Assembly: GCA_028274465.1 (NCBI GenBank)
Contig: CM051458.1
Span: forward strand, 25,993,566-26,057,565
Source of the DNA: Plantago ovata
Lineage: Eukaryota > Streptophyta > Magnoliopsida > Lamiales > Plantaginaceae
Reading direction: 5' to 3'
DNA length: 64,000 bases
This document shows positions 1 through 10,300 of the stretch, in pieces. The notes below the pieces were generated by a model. It ran no database searches and was not told where the DNA came from. It was given only the letters and a program-made list of their open reading frames with translations. Positions within the stretch are counted from its first letter, which is position 1. Each line of letters starts with the position of its first letter. A program made the translations under genes and the position numbers.

Positions 1-1
1 A

Positions 2-3000
2 CTGGAATCTCTGCATACACAGCCGCGCACAGGGCAGACTAGGGACCGCATTAATGTGGTAAAAACTGAGCTGGAGGAGGAATTGGATAGACAAGATTTG
101 ATGTGGAAGCAGCGATCTAAAGTACAGTGGATGGCGGAGGGTGATAGAAATACTAAATTCTTTCACTCACAGGCAACTCACCGGGCTAAAATTAATGAGA
201 TTACTAGTTTGCTGGATGATAGGGGTGTGACACAGGATAGCATGGAACAGATGGGTTTGATTGTGAATGGATACTTCAGCAATATCTTTGCGTCACAGAG
301 GCCTAATGAGACCCAGGTTGATGATGTTGTTAGAGTTATGCGTGCAAGAGTTGATGAGGAAATGAACCAGGACCTCCGGCAACAGTTCACCCCCCATGAG
401 GTAAAGAAAGCTTTATTTGACATGTTTCCCTTAAAATCGCCTGGTCCTGATGGTTTACCTGCTTTATTTTACCAGCGTTTTTGGAATATTGTTGGTGATA
501 ATGTGACTTTCTGTGTGCTTGATTTTTTGAATAATAGAAACCTCGACCCAAAGTTAAATTTTACCCATGTAGTCCTAATTCCAAAATGTCACTCTCCTAA
601 CCAAATTACCCAATTTCGCCCGATTAGCCTGAGTAATGTGATCTTCAAAATCGCCTCTAAAGCCATTACCAATAGACTCAAACCACATATGTGTAAAATC
701 ATCGCCGAAACCCAGTCTGCCTTTGTGCCTAACAGATTAATTACTGATAACGTGCTTGTGGCTTACGAAGTGAACCATTTTTTAAAACAGAAAACAAAGG
801 GTAAGGATGTTTTTATGGCTTTAAAGCTTGACATGAGTAAGGCTTATGATCGAGTAGAGTGGATTTTCTTAAAACGAGTGCTTGAGTGTCTTGGTTTTGA
901 GGATTCTTTCATAAACCTCATTATGTTGTGTGTGTCTACGGTCTCCTACTCTTTCTTATTGAATGGAGCCCAACTTGAACCAATCCAGCCGGAAAGGGGG
1001 ATCCGTCAGGGAGATCCTCTTTCTCCTTACTTATTCTTGTTTGTTACAGAGGCATTTAGTGCTTTGATTCGTGATGGTGAACAGAGGTCGGTGCTACAAG
1101 GGGTTCGTGTGGCCCCGAGTGCACCAACGGTCTCTCATTTACTTTTTGCGGATGATACACTGTTGTTCTGTCATGCCAATGTTCGTGCCGCTCTGGAAAT
1201 TGTAGATATACTTGATCGTTATAGTCTGGCGTCGGGCCAGGTTATTAATTTGGAAAAATCTACAGTTGTTTTCAGTAGAAATATAAATGCTAACCTTCTC
1301 CAGGAAATAAAAGATGTGTTGCCTGTTACTGTTGTTGATAAACATGAAAAATACCTGGGACTTCCAACGGTAATGGGTAGATCAAAGAAGGAAATCTTTA
1401 GTTGGCTAAGGGAGCGTGTTTGGGACAAGGTTAGGGGTTTTGGGAACAGATTTCTCTCGAAAGCTGGAAAGGAAGTTCTTATTAAATCTGTTATTCAAGC
1501 AATTCCTACTTACGTCATGTCTTGTTTTAAACTCCCAGATGTTCTGTTGGCTGAAGTTGACTCTATTGTTGCTCGGTTTTGGTGGGGTGAGGGAGATAGT
1601 AGGAAGATTCACTGGACTAAGTGAGATTCTCTTTGTGATTCAAAAAGAGATGGGGGGATGGGGTTTAGAGACCTCCGGTCTTTCAATTTGGCTTTACTTG
1701 GCAAGCAAGTGTGGCGGCTTATTCAGTACCCAAATTCTCTTTTGAGTCGAGTCTTGAAAGCTAAGTATTACCCACTATGTGATCTCTTTGAAGCTGATCT
1801 TGCGAGTAATGCCTCTTTCACTTGGAAAAGCATCTTCGCTTCATTGGCTTTGGTTAAGAAGGGTGTTAGATGGAGAATAGGAGATGGTTTGAATGTAAAG
1901 GTTTGGACTGATAATTGGATCCCTCGGGATTTTTGTATGAAACCCATTACTCCTGATTTACATAATCTCCCTAATTTGACAGTGGCATCTCTACATACTG
2001 ACCTTATGTGGGCGGAGGAGTTACTTAAAGCCATATTTTGGGAGGATGATGTACAACAGATCTTACAAATACCACTTCCGTCGACTAGTCAGCAGGATAT
2101 CCGCATTTGGCATTTTTCTAACAATGGTTTATATACAGTTCGGACTGCCTACCATTTGGCAAGAGATGTTAGGAAACGGGAGTTGCAAGGGCGGCTAGGA
2201 GGCAGCAGCACGACTAATACAGTAAATTGGGATTGGATTTGGGGGCTTAGCCTGCCAAATAAAATCAAGATCTTCTTGTGGCGTACCTTTAAAAATTCTT
2301 TGCCAGTTCTAATCCGTCTTCAACAGCGGGGTCTTAATGTTATGACTACTTGCCCTGTGTGTTCTGTTTCTGACGAATCTCTTATGCATGTGCTTCGCGA
2401 TTGTGATTATGCAAGATTATATTGGGCTTTGTCTCATATTCCTTCTTGTGTTATTATGACTAATCATACAGAGATTGTCGACTGGTTCCATTGGATGCGC
2501 GATAAACTTAATCGGGATCAATTGGTGTTCGTGGTGGTGGCCTGCTGGAGTATATGGAGCAATAGGAATAAGCTGGTTCATGAACGTATTGGATATGATG
2601 CAGGGGAATCAGTTTTATTCGTTCAACGGTTTATTGAACGGTTCCAGGAGGCAAAAATGTTGTTTGCAGTACCTCGTAATCCTGATAATGTTACTGAGAG
2701 TTGGAGTCCGCCTACTGGTGCTGTCATCAAGTTGAATTTCGACGCTTCCATCAATACTGGACGACAAGGAGCAGGGATTGGCATTGTTGCACGAGATAGC
2801 CTGGGCCGAGTTGTTTGCTGGCAACGTATATGGAGACCGCATATCCTTAACCCAGAAATTGCAGAGGCCCTTGCCGCGTTTTATGCCGTGCATCTAGCTC
2901 AGACAGAGCATTTTTTGGAGGTGATTTTTGAAGGTGATTGTTTACGTATTATCCAAGCTCTTCAGAGTACATCCAGTTGTTTTTCTTCTGCCGGGGCAAT

Positions 3001-3160
3001 TGTTGAAGATACCAAGTCTTTAGTTATAGCTTTTCATTCTTTTTGTTTTCGTTTTATTAGACGTTCTTGCAATAAGTTAGCTCATCTTTTAGCTCATGGT
3101 ACATTAGAGAATAGTTTTGGCTCTTCATTTTTGCCCTTTGATAACCCGGATGTAACTTGA
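2..3160 (+). pseudogene. LINE ORF2 polyprotein: reverse transcriptase, zf-RVT, RNase H; one in-frame stop
   Basis: Reverse transcriptase motifs are clear: LDMSKAYDRVEW (motif A, about 830-870), GIRQGDPLSPYLF (motif B, about 1000-1035) and FADD (motif C, about 1148-1160). A zf-RVT region follows (about 2105-2430), with the pair CPVC and a later H..C..C cluster. The C-terminal RNase H has its acidic residues in NFDAS, PEIAEA and FEGD (about 2735-2940). The frame is open from base 2 to 3160 except for a TGA at 1622-1624, just after IHWTK, where related elements usually have Trp; a single G-to-A change would explain it. No start codon lies in the window. The protein would copy LINE RNA at nicked chromosomal DNA. 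The stop makes this copy non-functional unless it is read through. Confidence 0.9.
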
Positions 3161-3193
3161 GTTTTTATGCAATATAGTTGATGTGTTTCTCTC

Positions 3194-3204
3194 AAAAAAA
3201 AAAA
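3194..3204 (+). other. LINE poly(A) tail
   Basis: A run of 11 A follows the LINE 3' UTR about 35 bp after the ORF2 stop. This is the normal 3' end of L1-type elements. Confidence 0.75.
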
Positions 3205-3255
3205 GAATAATTCTAATTCAAGAATTGTACTTATATTTTGTTCTTTTCGTTTGAA

Positions 3256-3264
3256 TTATTATTT
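3256..3264. repeat. MULE target site duplication, left copy
   Basis: TTATTATTT here pairs with TTATTATTA at 34880-34888, immediately outside the two inverted repeat ends. Eight of nine bases match and 9 bp is the Mutator superfamily length. The sequence is low-complexity, so the match alone is weak support, but both copies sit exactly at the TIR ends. Confidence 0.65.
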
Positions 3265-3342
3265 GGCTAATTTCCATCTACCCCCTGTTAGTTTGATTAA
3301 TAACAGATCTTACCCTTTTAGTTGAACAATTACATGTAGCCC
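3265..3342 (+). repeat. MULE terminal inverted repeat, left
   Basis: The outer 19 bases (GGCTAATTTCCATCTACCC) match the reverse complement of the right end (GGGTAAATTACATCCACCC) at 15 of 19 positions. Further in, the block ACAATTACATGTAGCCC is identical in both repeats. A related block recurs inside the element at about 3490-3510. Confidence 0.8.
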
Positions 3343-3581
3343 GAAGTTAGACAAAATCAATTAAAGATAGCCCCACGAACTTGACTTTTTTCGAATTAAG
3401 GGCTGGAAGTTACAAATTTGCCACTGTCGGAATTTCAGAATTTGGCCTGAGACAAACAGCTTAGGATTTCTCACGTGCAACGCACATGTGGGGCTATATG
3501 TAATTGATTTGCTCGAAAAGGTGGTGAAATGTGAAAAAACAAAATAGTCGTTGTACTAGCCGTTGGATTTGAATTTTTGCC

Positions 3582-3589
3582 TATTTAAA
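3582..3589 (+). promoter_or_regulatory. TATA box for the GRF-type gene
   Basis: TATTTAAA lies about 70 bp upstream of the ATG at 3659 and is followed by a pyrimidine-rich leader, as in plant core promoters. It faces the MULE interior, away from the left inverted repeat. Confidence 0.45.
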
Positions 3590-3658
3590 CCCCTTCTACC
3601 TCCATATTTTTGTATTTTCACCTTCTTTCACTTGTATATCTTCTTCCATCTTAAGAGA

Positions 3659-4073
3659 ATGAGTGATTCGGGTGTTATTCGTCCGGTTTGCAAGGCTACA
3701 AGATGTCGAAAGCGTACTAAGTTATGTGTGGGTAATGATGGGAGGTTTTATTGGGGGTGTCCGACACATGGTTGGTCTGAATGGGTTGATTCATCCCACA
3801 GTTCTATGGGAGTATGTTCAGCCGACACATCGTCAACGCGTGCAACAAACAGAAGAAATCATGCAACAACATACAGAAGCACAAGTGCAACTACGTGGAG
3901 AAGAACAAGTGAACCAGCCTAGACAGGAACAAGTGAAGCATGGTAGGCAAAATGGAGATGTAAAAAAAAGGCCAAGAGATGACAAATACCATAGGATTAG
4001 GCAACTAGTTTGCCTAAACCTTTTACTGCTTGCTATGTACCTTTTCTTGCAAATTTGGAAATCATTCATGTAA
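3659..4073 (+). pseudogene. Second MULE gene: GRF-type zinc finger, glutamine-rich coil, C-terminal membrane anchor (frameshifted)
   Basis: The ATG at 3659 opens a Cys-rich N-terminus (CKATRCRKRTKLC, then GRFYWGC and a Trp-rich end) that resembles the GRF zinc finger of short plant proteins. That frame continues out of phase. The plausible continuation is in another frame from about 3790: a Gln/Glu-rich stretch likely to form a coil, a basic RPRDDK segment, then a hydrophobic stretch (about 22 residues, near 3995-4060) that looks like a membrane anchor, with a stop at 4073. Zinc finger plus coil plus C-terminal anchor is the layout of small plant zf-GRF proteins. A single-base indel near 3780-3800 would separate the halves. 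The gene converges on the transposase gene. Its function is unknown and the GRF call rests on motif reading only. Confidence 0.5.
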
Positions 4074-4313
4074 TAGAATATCCTTAATTAGTGCAATATC
4101 TTTAACTTACATGGTGACATTCAATAATCCTAATCCATAACATTGAAATGAACATTCATATGTCTGAAACACAAAATGAAAATAGAGAATCTTGTGGAAT
4201 TAACTTCACAAGAACTGAGCCCAAAAAGAAGTTTCACAACTACTATGAGTCTTAGCAAAACCAACATTCACTCCATCTCTCAGTCTATCCTAGTCTGAAC
4301 CAAACCATGAATT
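4074..4313. other. Intergenic stretch between convergent MULE genes
   Basis: This lies between the stop of the GRF-type gene (plus) and the stop of the transposase gene (minus). It is AT-rich with no open frame and presumably holds the two 3' UTRs. Confidence 0.5.
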
Positions 4314-4381
4314 TCAACCCCCTGATGCACCTCTGCCACTTCCTCCACCTCTGGTTCCTCTGGTTCTTCCACCACCTCTGG

Positions 4382-4498
4382 CTCTCCCTCCACCTCTGCC
4401 ACTGCCTCCAGTCCTTCCAGCTCTCCCTCCACCTTTGCCACTGCCTCCAGTCCTTCCAGCTCTGCCTCCACCTCTGCCACTGCCTCCAGTCCTTCCAG
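4382..4498 (-). repeat. 39-bp tandem repeat, three units, coding for an RGG-type tail
   Basis: Three units of 39 bp (4382-4420, 4421-4459, 4460-4498) differ by one or two bases each. In the transposase frame each unit codes for a 13-residue Gly/Arg-rich block of the type GRTGGSGRGGGRA. Confidence 0.8.
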
Positions 4499-5297
4499 CT
4501 CCCCTCCCTGGTCCACTACTGCTAGATGGCTCACCATGCTCATTCCTCTGCTTGACATTTCTCCCATTTATACCAGCAAACTCCTATAATTCCATACACA
4601 CAAGGATCACACAAAGTTCCAATAAAACAGTAATCACACAACAATCACACAAAGTTCCAATAATCACATAAAGTTCCAATAGAACAGTAAGGAAAAAGAA
4701 ATCAAAAGTGTAAAGGGTACTTACAGTTCTGGCTTGGTTCTGTGGAGGAGGATTTTCAGGTGCAATGGGTACTTGTTGTGGGACTTGATCAGAAAATGGA
4801 ACCTCATTCTGAGGTGGAGCAATTGGGGGAGCTTGACCATGTGTCCTTTGCTGCAACAAAATAATCACAAGTGAGCATATGAAAATTCAAAATGTGAATA
4901 ATACTTACAAGTTAAGCTAGCACTTACAAGTGTTGGGCATTTATTCTTATTATGACATGCATTCCTGCATAGACTGCACTTTGGAGGTCTCCTCTGCCTA
5001 TGAAGTGGAGCCTTGGATTTGTAGCCTTGTTCTGATGGATGCCTAATTCTTACCACCTGTGGCCTGCCAACTTTCTTCTCAATAAATGGTGGTGAGCATT
5101 CATCCCGTGTGAGGTTAGTAGGCCAGAACCTGTAGTCATCAATTGGAAGTATGGTCATATCATATGTCCTCACATAAGCAGCAGTAGTGTGATTGGGGGA
5201 GACATATTTTTGAGCATCATCTCTCATCCAAGTGATGGTTGTCCATGCATGTCTGCATGGAATTCCACTTAGGTCCCATCTATTGCAGTTGCATGAC

Positions 5298-5302
5298 CTT
5301 TG
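5298..5302. repeat. Target site duplication of the outer copia, left copy
   Basis: CTTTG is repeated exactly at 31238-31242, directly after the terminal CA of the right LTR. Five bases is the expected length for copia integrase. Confidence 0.85.
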
Positions 5303-5897
5303 TGATAGTGTATATGTCCTAGAGACAGTCCTTATTAAGGGAATGGAGCCCTTATAGAGGGCATATATGTACTATTACACAGGTCAACGTAATATAATAT
5401 ATGTTTGTTGTTTGACTATTGAGTATCGCTTTCATATTTATATTACACCAGGCATGCAGCATGTCATATCTCTATTTCTGTCTGTATTGATATTAAACAT
5501 GTCCCCTCGGATAGATGACCGATCACACAGATAGTGGGAGCTATGTGAGTTATCATCTATCCCAAACTCTCCCTAGCCGAGGTTCATCTCGGATGTAGGG
5601 GTCTGAATGAACCAGCTAAGACTAGTATGCGTGGAGGTTATACTTGTTGGAGCAAGTGTGAGCCGATCCCACGGCCACGGAACGGATTGTTGGACAATCA
5701 AGAAACGTTCCCATAACTGCGCATAGTTGTTCGAAGGATGATTTCCGAACAATGGAAGTACCCACCGGACACTCCCATCGATGTATACTCTACACCGAAG
5801 TGTCTATGGGATCCGGTAAGTTGTCGAAGTGATGCCAGTCGTCCTTTGGACTTACAGGACTTTATCATCACATTTGTTGCCCCATATCCTTGGTGGA
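5303..5897 (+). repeat. Outer copia left LTR, first part (595 bp)
   Basis: This aligns end to end with 29140-29734 of the right LTR, with the same length and scattered substitutions. It stops at the gypsy insertion point. An open frame crossing the junction (5738-5989) is a chance product of the join. Confidence 0.9.
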
Positions 5898-6750
5898 TGA
5901 TGAACGCGGATGTCGTGCTCCGAATTCAAGCAAATAAATTTGTAATTAGCCAAAGGCAATCCACAACTACAACGAAAACCGTAGTGTAGCAGTAGAATGA
6001 CTCGAGTGTCGTTCTCTCAGGACTATAACTAGCTTTATCTATTTAACAAGAGAATATAAAACAGCAGACAGATTGCAAAAGGGGGTTTCTAGCAGATAAT
6101 GGAGATTGGTGATAGTATGGTCCTTCTTAACATAACGGGTCGATAATCATGCATAAATTCCTCGGTCTTGCATGGAGATCTTTGAATCAATCTAGTGTCC
6201 TGTTGCAAATATTAAGCACTACGAAGATAATTGGTCTGACAAGTCAATCACTATTGTCCTAATGTGTTCCGTGATTATTCAACACTACGAAGATAATTGG
6301 TCTGATGGTCGACAAGTGTCCAATTGTGCATAATAATTAATACAACATACGAGAATTTAGGCTGTGCCTGATCAACGAAATAAAGCAATGACACGGAGTA
6401 TAATGCGCGATATAGCCATTAGCATGATTATCTTCCCTTCGCTAAGAATTCACATACTACCACCAATTATAAGTTTAGCTACTCATAATAGGCATGCAAT
6501 CAACATAAATCATAGAAGAAAACATATTGAAAGATATATAAAATAAGTAGATTAAACTGTAAGATACAAGTTACCGAAGGTTGTCAATCTCCGAAGAATT
6601 GCGATCCTACGAGCTCCAATCCGCTACGAAAAATTATCCCCTAAGCTACAGAACTCCCAGGACAGGCCCCGGGAAGTTCCTACCTAAAACTATAGAGAGA
6701 GGTGAGAAAGTAGGTCTGGAAAGATATGATTTTCGGAGAAAACTGAGCAA

Positions 6751-6857
6751 CTATATATAGGCCCCGAAATACCACGGGGCGGTTCGCCCCACACGCCCGG
6801 CGGTTCGCCCGGTGTGGGGCGGTTCTCCCCAGCTCCGCGACGGTTCGCCCGGCGGGT
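6751..6857 (-). promoter_or_regulatory. LTR promoter: TATA box plus GC-rich palindromic repeats
   Basis: On the minus strand, CTATATATAG (6751-6760) is preceded by about 85 bp with four copies of a CGGTTCGCCC-like unit (6775-6857), some palindromic such as GGGGCGGTTCGCCCC. The other LTR has the same arrangement at 13937-14041. The position just upstream of the TATA box suggests promoter elements. Confidence 0.5.
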
Positions 6858-7101
6858 TTTTCGCGGAATTCCGCATTTTTGACGCGTTTTTGGATTTCTT
6901 CCCCTTTTCGGTCTCGGTTTCTGACTTCTAGTAGCCTTCTAACCTCCAGATTCGGCCCCTAGATACGAATGGATTAAAATGCATTAAAATATAGCACTAA
7001 AATACGAACGTGACACTATTCTAATAAAATGCATTAAAATATAGCTAAATTAACATAGAGGATAGCTAAAATAGGTGAAAAGACTCGAGTGAAAGTGTAA
7101 A

Positions 7102-7115
7102 ATACACATTCATCA
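7102..7115. repeat. 14-bp direct repeat flanking a captured gag fragment, copy 1
   Basis: ATACACATTCATCA here and ATACACGTTCATCA at 7384-7397 differ by one base and flank the inserted fragment. The sequence is the normal inner LTR terminus, so the insertion duplicated it. Confidence 0.75.
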
Positions 7116-7383
7116 TCTGTAGCTTCAGCAATCAACTTCTTAAGACGCCTTATTTCAGCATCCTTTTCTTCTATCTCTTCCTTCAGCAAGACATACTTTT
7201 CATTAGCCTACCTGGTCAGAGTTTCAGCAATCTGTAGTTTCTCTTGCTGTCTGCTCTGAGTTTTCTCAAATCTTTCGATTTCTCCTTGAATCTTATCAAG
7301 GTGAATCTCGTCTTCACTTTCTGAGTCTGAGTTAGAGGTAGGATTATTTACCTGATCGGACATGAGGAAGAACTCGTAATTTG
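7116..7383 (-). pseudogene. Captured 268-bp antisense fragment of a copia gag (family of 53-64 kb)
   Basis: The reverse complement runs along 59694-59960 of the right-hand copia gag with scattered substitutions: the segment ending in DSESEDDIDLDRIQGEIERF and the coiled region after it. It includes an in-frame stop. It has no LTR, tail or retrotransposon end of its own. It is flanked by a 14-bp direct repeat and lies at the LTR/interior border of the gypsy element. Confidence 0.85.
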
Positions 7384-7397
7384 ATACACGTTCATCA

Positions 7398-10300
7398 AAC
7401 TCCCCAAACCGAACCTTTGCTTGTCCTCAAGCAACTAAGCTAGACTCTAATACAAAAAACATGCAAGACACAAAATGGAGTTTCATGCCAAATAAAATGA
7501 ACTAATCTACTAAATCTACCAAATAACATATGAACAAAAACCATATAAATCAAAGCATGAATATAGGTTGAAGAATACCTCGATTGACTTATATACATCC
7601 ACATAAGCACTTATGTCAAGACAAGATAGTCTCTCGTAACATTCTCTACCTGGACCTAGTCAGTGACGACGTAATGAAGCATGCTAAGATACGAATGGTT
7701 GCCCCGTGCCTATGAAACTGAGGACTTACTGCTGTTCCACCATGTTAAGACTTTTCCTCAAAAGAGGTCGAACCAGTACTGGCTCTCATCAAACGAAGGA
7801 GGGTTCCCTATAAAAGATAACACTCCCCTATTCTACCCATCTCTCAAGTACAATCTTAAGCTATTCACCACTTCCTGAATGGCAGGACGAGGGTGGTCTA
7901 GAACAGATGACACTCAAGACAAAAAAGATAAAAAATAGAAAAACACGATTACGACATTACAAAAATGGAAAAGACTCAACACTTTGCTAAACTGCTATTT
8001 GGCTTTCTTTTTGGACCCTTCTTTGCTTTTTTGGGGTCTTTTCTTTTTTTTTCTTTCCAGATTCTTTTCCTTTCTTTTTTTCTTTTTCTCTCTTTTTTTT
8101 CTGGAATTTTTCTCTTTTTTTTCAATTTTTTTCTAGCCAGCAGTAGCATAACAAAAAGAGAAACAAAATGACTCACATGACTCCCCCAAACCTATTCGAT
8201 AGAATAGGTTGGAGTACAAAATTTACGGAAAAAGAAAAATAAACTCACGATACGAAAATGAAAAACATAAACAAGTCTAACGAAGGTGTAACCCCCTCCC
8301 AAAACCTATTCGGAAGAATAGGTCATAAACAAAGGATCACACAACCTCACACTACCTCCTTCCTAGGCATTTAGCAATCTCAAAGCATGGTGAAGACTGG
8401 TTGCCTCTTAGGTACATAATTACTCGGGAAAAAACCAAAAGACCCTAACATGCATCATCCTATTATAAAGGCCTTCGTGAACCGCATCAGGGAAAACACC
8501 ACTAAGTGATGTCGAGACTACCATGCTTAAGTAAGTGCAATACATAAATGTGACAAGCCAAGCGAGAAAAACCTCAAACAAATTCATAGAGATGAAGCAT
8601 ACGATTAATGGCATAGTTAGTTGATCTACCCAATAAAAAAGTTCAAAAAATTCGGCAATAAACTCCATATAAAACATGCAAAACTATCCTAGGAAAGCAG
8701 TAGACGTGCAAATGCAAATGCAAACGGATAAAGCATGCGAGGTACTATACTCATCCTACCAATACCAAGCTCCAAACTAACAATATCAGATCACTTAAAT
8801 CCCATCCCCCCTCATGAAATTAACGCTAGTCCCTAGCAGTAAGAAAATGAGGAAATAAGATGTGATACTAGATGTTACCCCATGGTTTGGCCTCGGTCGG
8901 CTGAGTATGCTGCTTGTGAGTTATTGGGCCTGCTCTGGGAGCTTTATAGGGTGTCACCAGGTCTTCAGGTAGGCGTGGTAGTTTAAATCATAGGCCGGAT
9001 AGGAACAACTCCTCCATAAGTATCATCATTGCCCGTATGGCCTTCATTGTCACTACTTTCACGCACATCCTCACTAGTAGCGTTGTAGTGGCAGGTAGAA
9101 TTCTCAAGATTAGCCGCCGCTGTTATGGAATCCTCCATCCTGAAGCCCTCCAATAGGATGTGAACTGTTGAAGGGGAAAGGGTAGTGGTATCAGGACCTC
9201 CCCCGCCAACGTTTTACACCACGAGAAGGTTTCAGTAAGCTGCTCGGATACTCAGAAGTCTTCTACCTTTTTCTCCAATTTCGACCACATTCTCTACGGT
9301 GGATCCGACCGATGTCTATATGATGCTCACTTTAGAGGCAGGCAAGGGGCACCCCAACAAGGTGCTGGGCACCCATGTCATTATGTTTTGGAACCAAGCT
9401 AGTGCTTTGGAACCTTCTAGCAACTGCGAACTCAAGATTGAATCCGCCGCGGTGAGAATGTCCCGGTGCCTTCCTGTTCACTCGAACTTTGCAGTCCTCG
9501 TGATGGAATGATGACGTAATAATGGTTTATGTCCCTTCGGTGGTGCATGAATAGGCATAGGAGTCCTTACTCCAGGTGTACTCTAGCTCCTCCTCTTGGA
9601 TAATCCACGACGTTGTTGCAAAACCCCTTGGCTCGAACGCACATCTAGCGAGGTCACCTTCCTTGACATGGTTCTTCACAGCAATCATACGGGAATGCTC
9701 CTTTCCCTTGGTATGGTACCTACAAACAGCGGTTAGCACCTCGTATGACACAAAACTGACTCAAATACATACTAGTGTAAAAGTGAAACACACAAGTGAT
9801 AAAATCATCAATCGGGCTCCCAAAACCGTAATGTCTAGCCTAGCTTCTTCATCATGCAACAAACCAATGTAACTACTACATGCAATACATCACATCATGC
9901 TCTTACTAGACAACCAATATCCTTGATAACAAGGCTCAATTCATACCATAGCAGCGAAAAATTCAACCATCATAAATCCTCATACTCAACTATTAAGCAT
10001 TCTATTGTCAAATCCACCAACATTACATTAATAAACACAATCATATGCAAGAAATCAAAGATAAAGACATATTGCAGAACAAGATATATCATCTAGTAGC
10101 AAAATACCCAAATCAACAATCCAAGCAAAATTGAGCATGCAATTGATAGTAAATAACATGTCTAATCATGCAAACAACATACCCATGCATCAAATAAGCA
10201 TAATTGAAGCTCAAAATAGAAAACCCCCAAATTCAAAAATTAGGGTTCTAAGGATGATACCTCAGATCTGCAAATCTAACGAATTAAGATGAAATCTGTT

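Larger units (their letters stand above)
1..3204 (+). mobile_element. L1-type LINE (non-LTR retrotransposon), 5' end outside the window
   Basis: The reading frame is already open at base 2, so the element begins to the left of the window. It carries an endonuclease-less remainder of ORF2 (reverse transcriptase, zf-RVT, RNase H), a short 3' UTR and an A-run at 3194-3204. No LTR or inverted repeat is visible, and the A-tail fits target-primed reverse transcription. Its target duplication cannot be judged because the 5' end is missing. A MULE lies only about 60 bp downstream. Confidence 0.9.
4314..5302 (-). pseudogene. MULE transposase, 3' exons: SWIM zinc finger, zinc knuckle, Gly/Arg-rich tail
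   Basis: Reading right to left, the exon at the copia junction codes for a SWIM zinc finger (CNC then CRH, about 5240-5288). A basic region and a CCHC-like zinc knuckle follow (CSLC ... H ... C, about 4930-4985). A GTAAGT donor lies at about 4920. An acceptor near 4852 begins a Pro/Gln-rich exon that ends at a GTAAGT donor near 4733. A last exon from about 4588 ends in a Gly/Arg-rich tail with stop TGA at 4314-4316. SWIM and zinc knuckle motifs are standard C-terminal parts of MuDR-family transposases. The copia insertion at 5303 cuts the exon just before the SWIM motif. Exon borders are my reading of splice signals, not confirmed. Confidence 0.75.
5898..7115 (-). repeat. Gypsy LTR (3' LTR of the minus-strand element)
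   Basis: This matches 13084-14381 across most of its length. Near 6960-7015 it differs from the right copy: a short run of repeats replaces about 150 bp of the other LTR. Its inner end (ATACACATTCATCA, 7102-7115) is repeated at 7384-7397 beyond a captured fragment. Confidence 0.88.

Noticed and set aside
4280..4567. Glu/Val-rich repeat protein on the minus strand
   Set aside because: It is the wrong frame of the 39-bp repeat. The transposase frame gives the Gly/Arg-rich tail.
5738..5989. 83-residue open frame on the plus strand
   Set aside because: It crosses the junction between the copia LTR and the gypsy insertion, so it is a chance fusion.
7976..8176. Lys-rich or Phe-rich open frames
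   Set aside because: They arise from a T/C-rich low-complexity tract.
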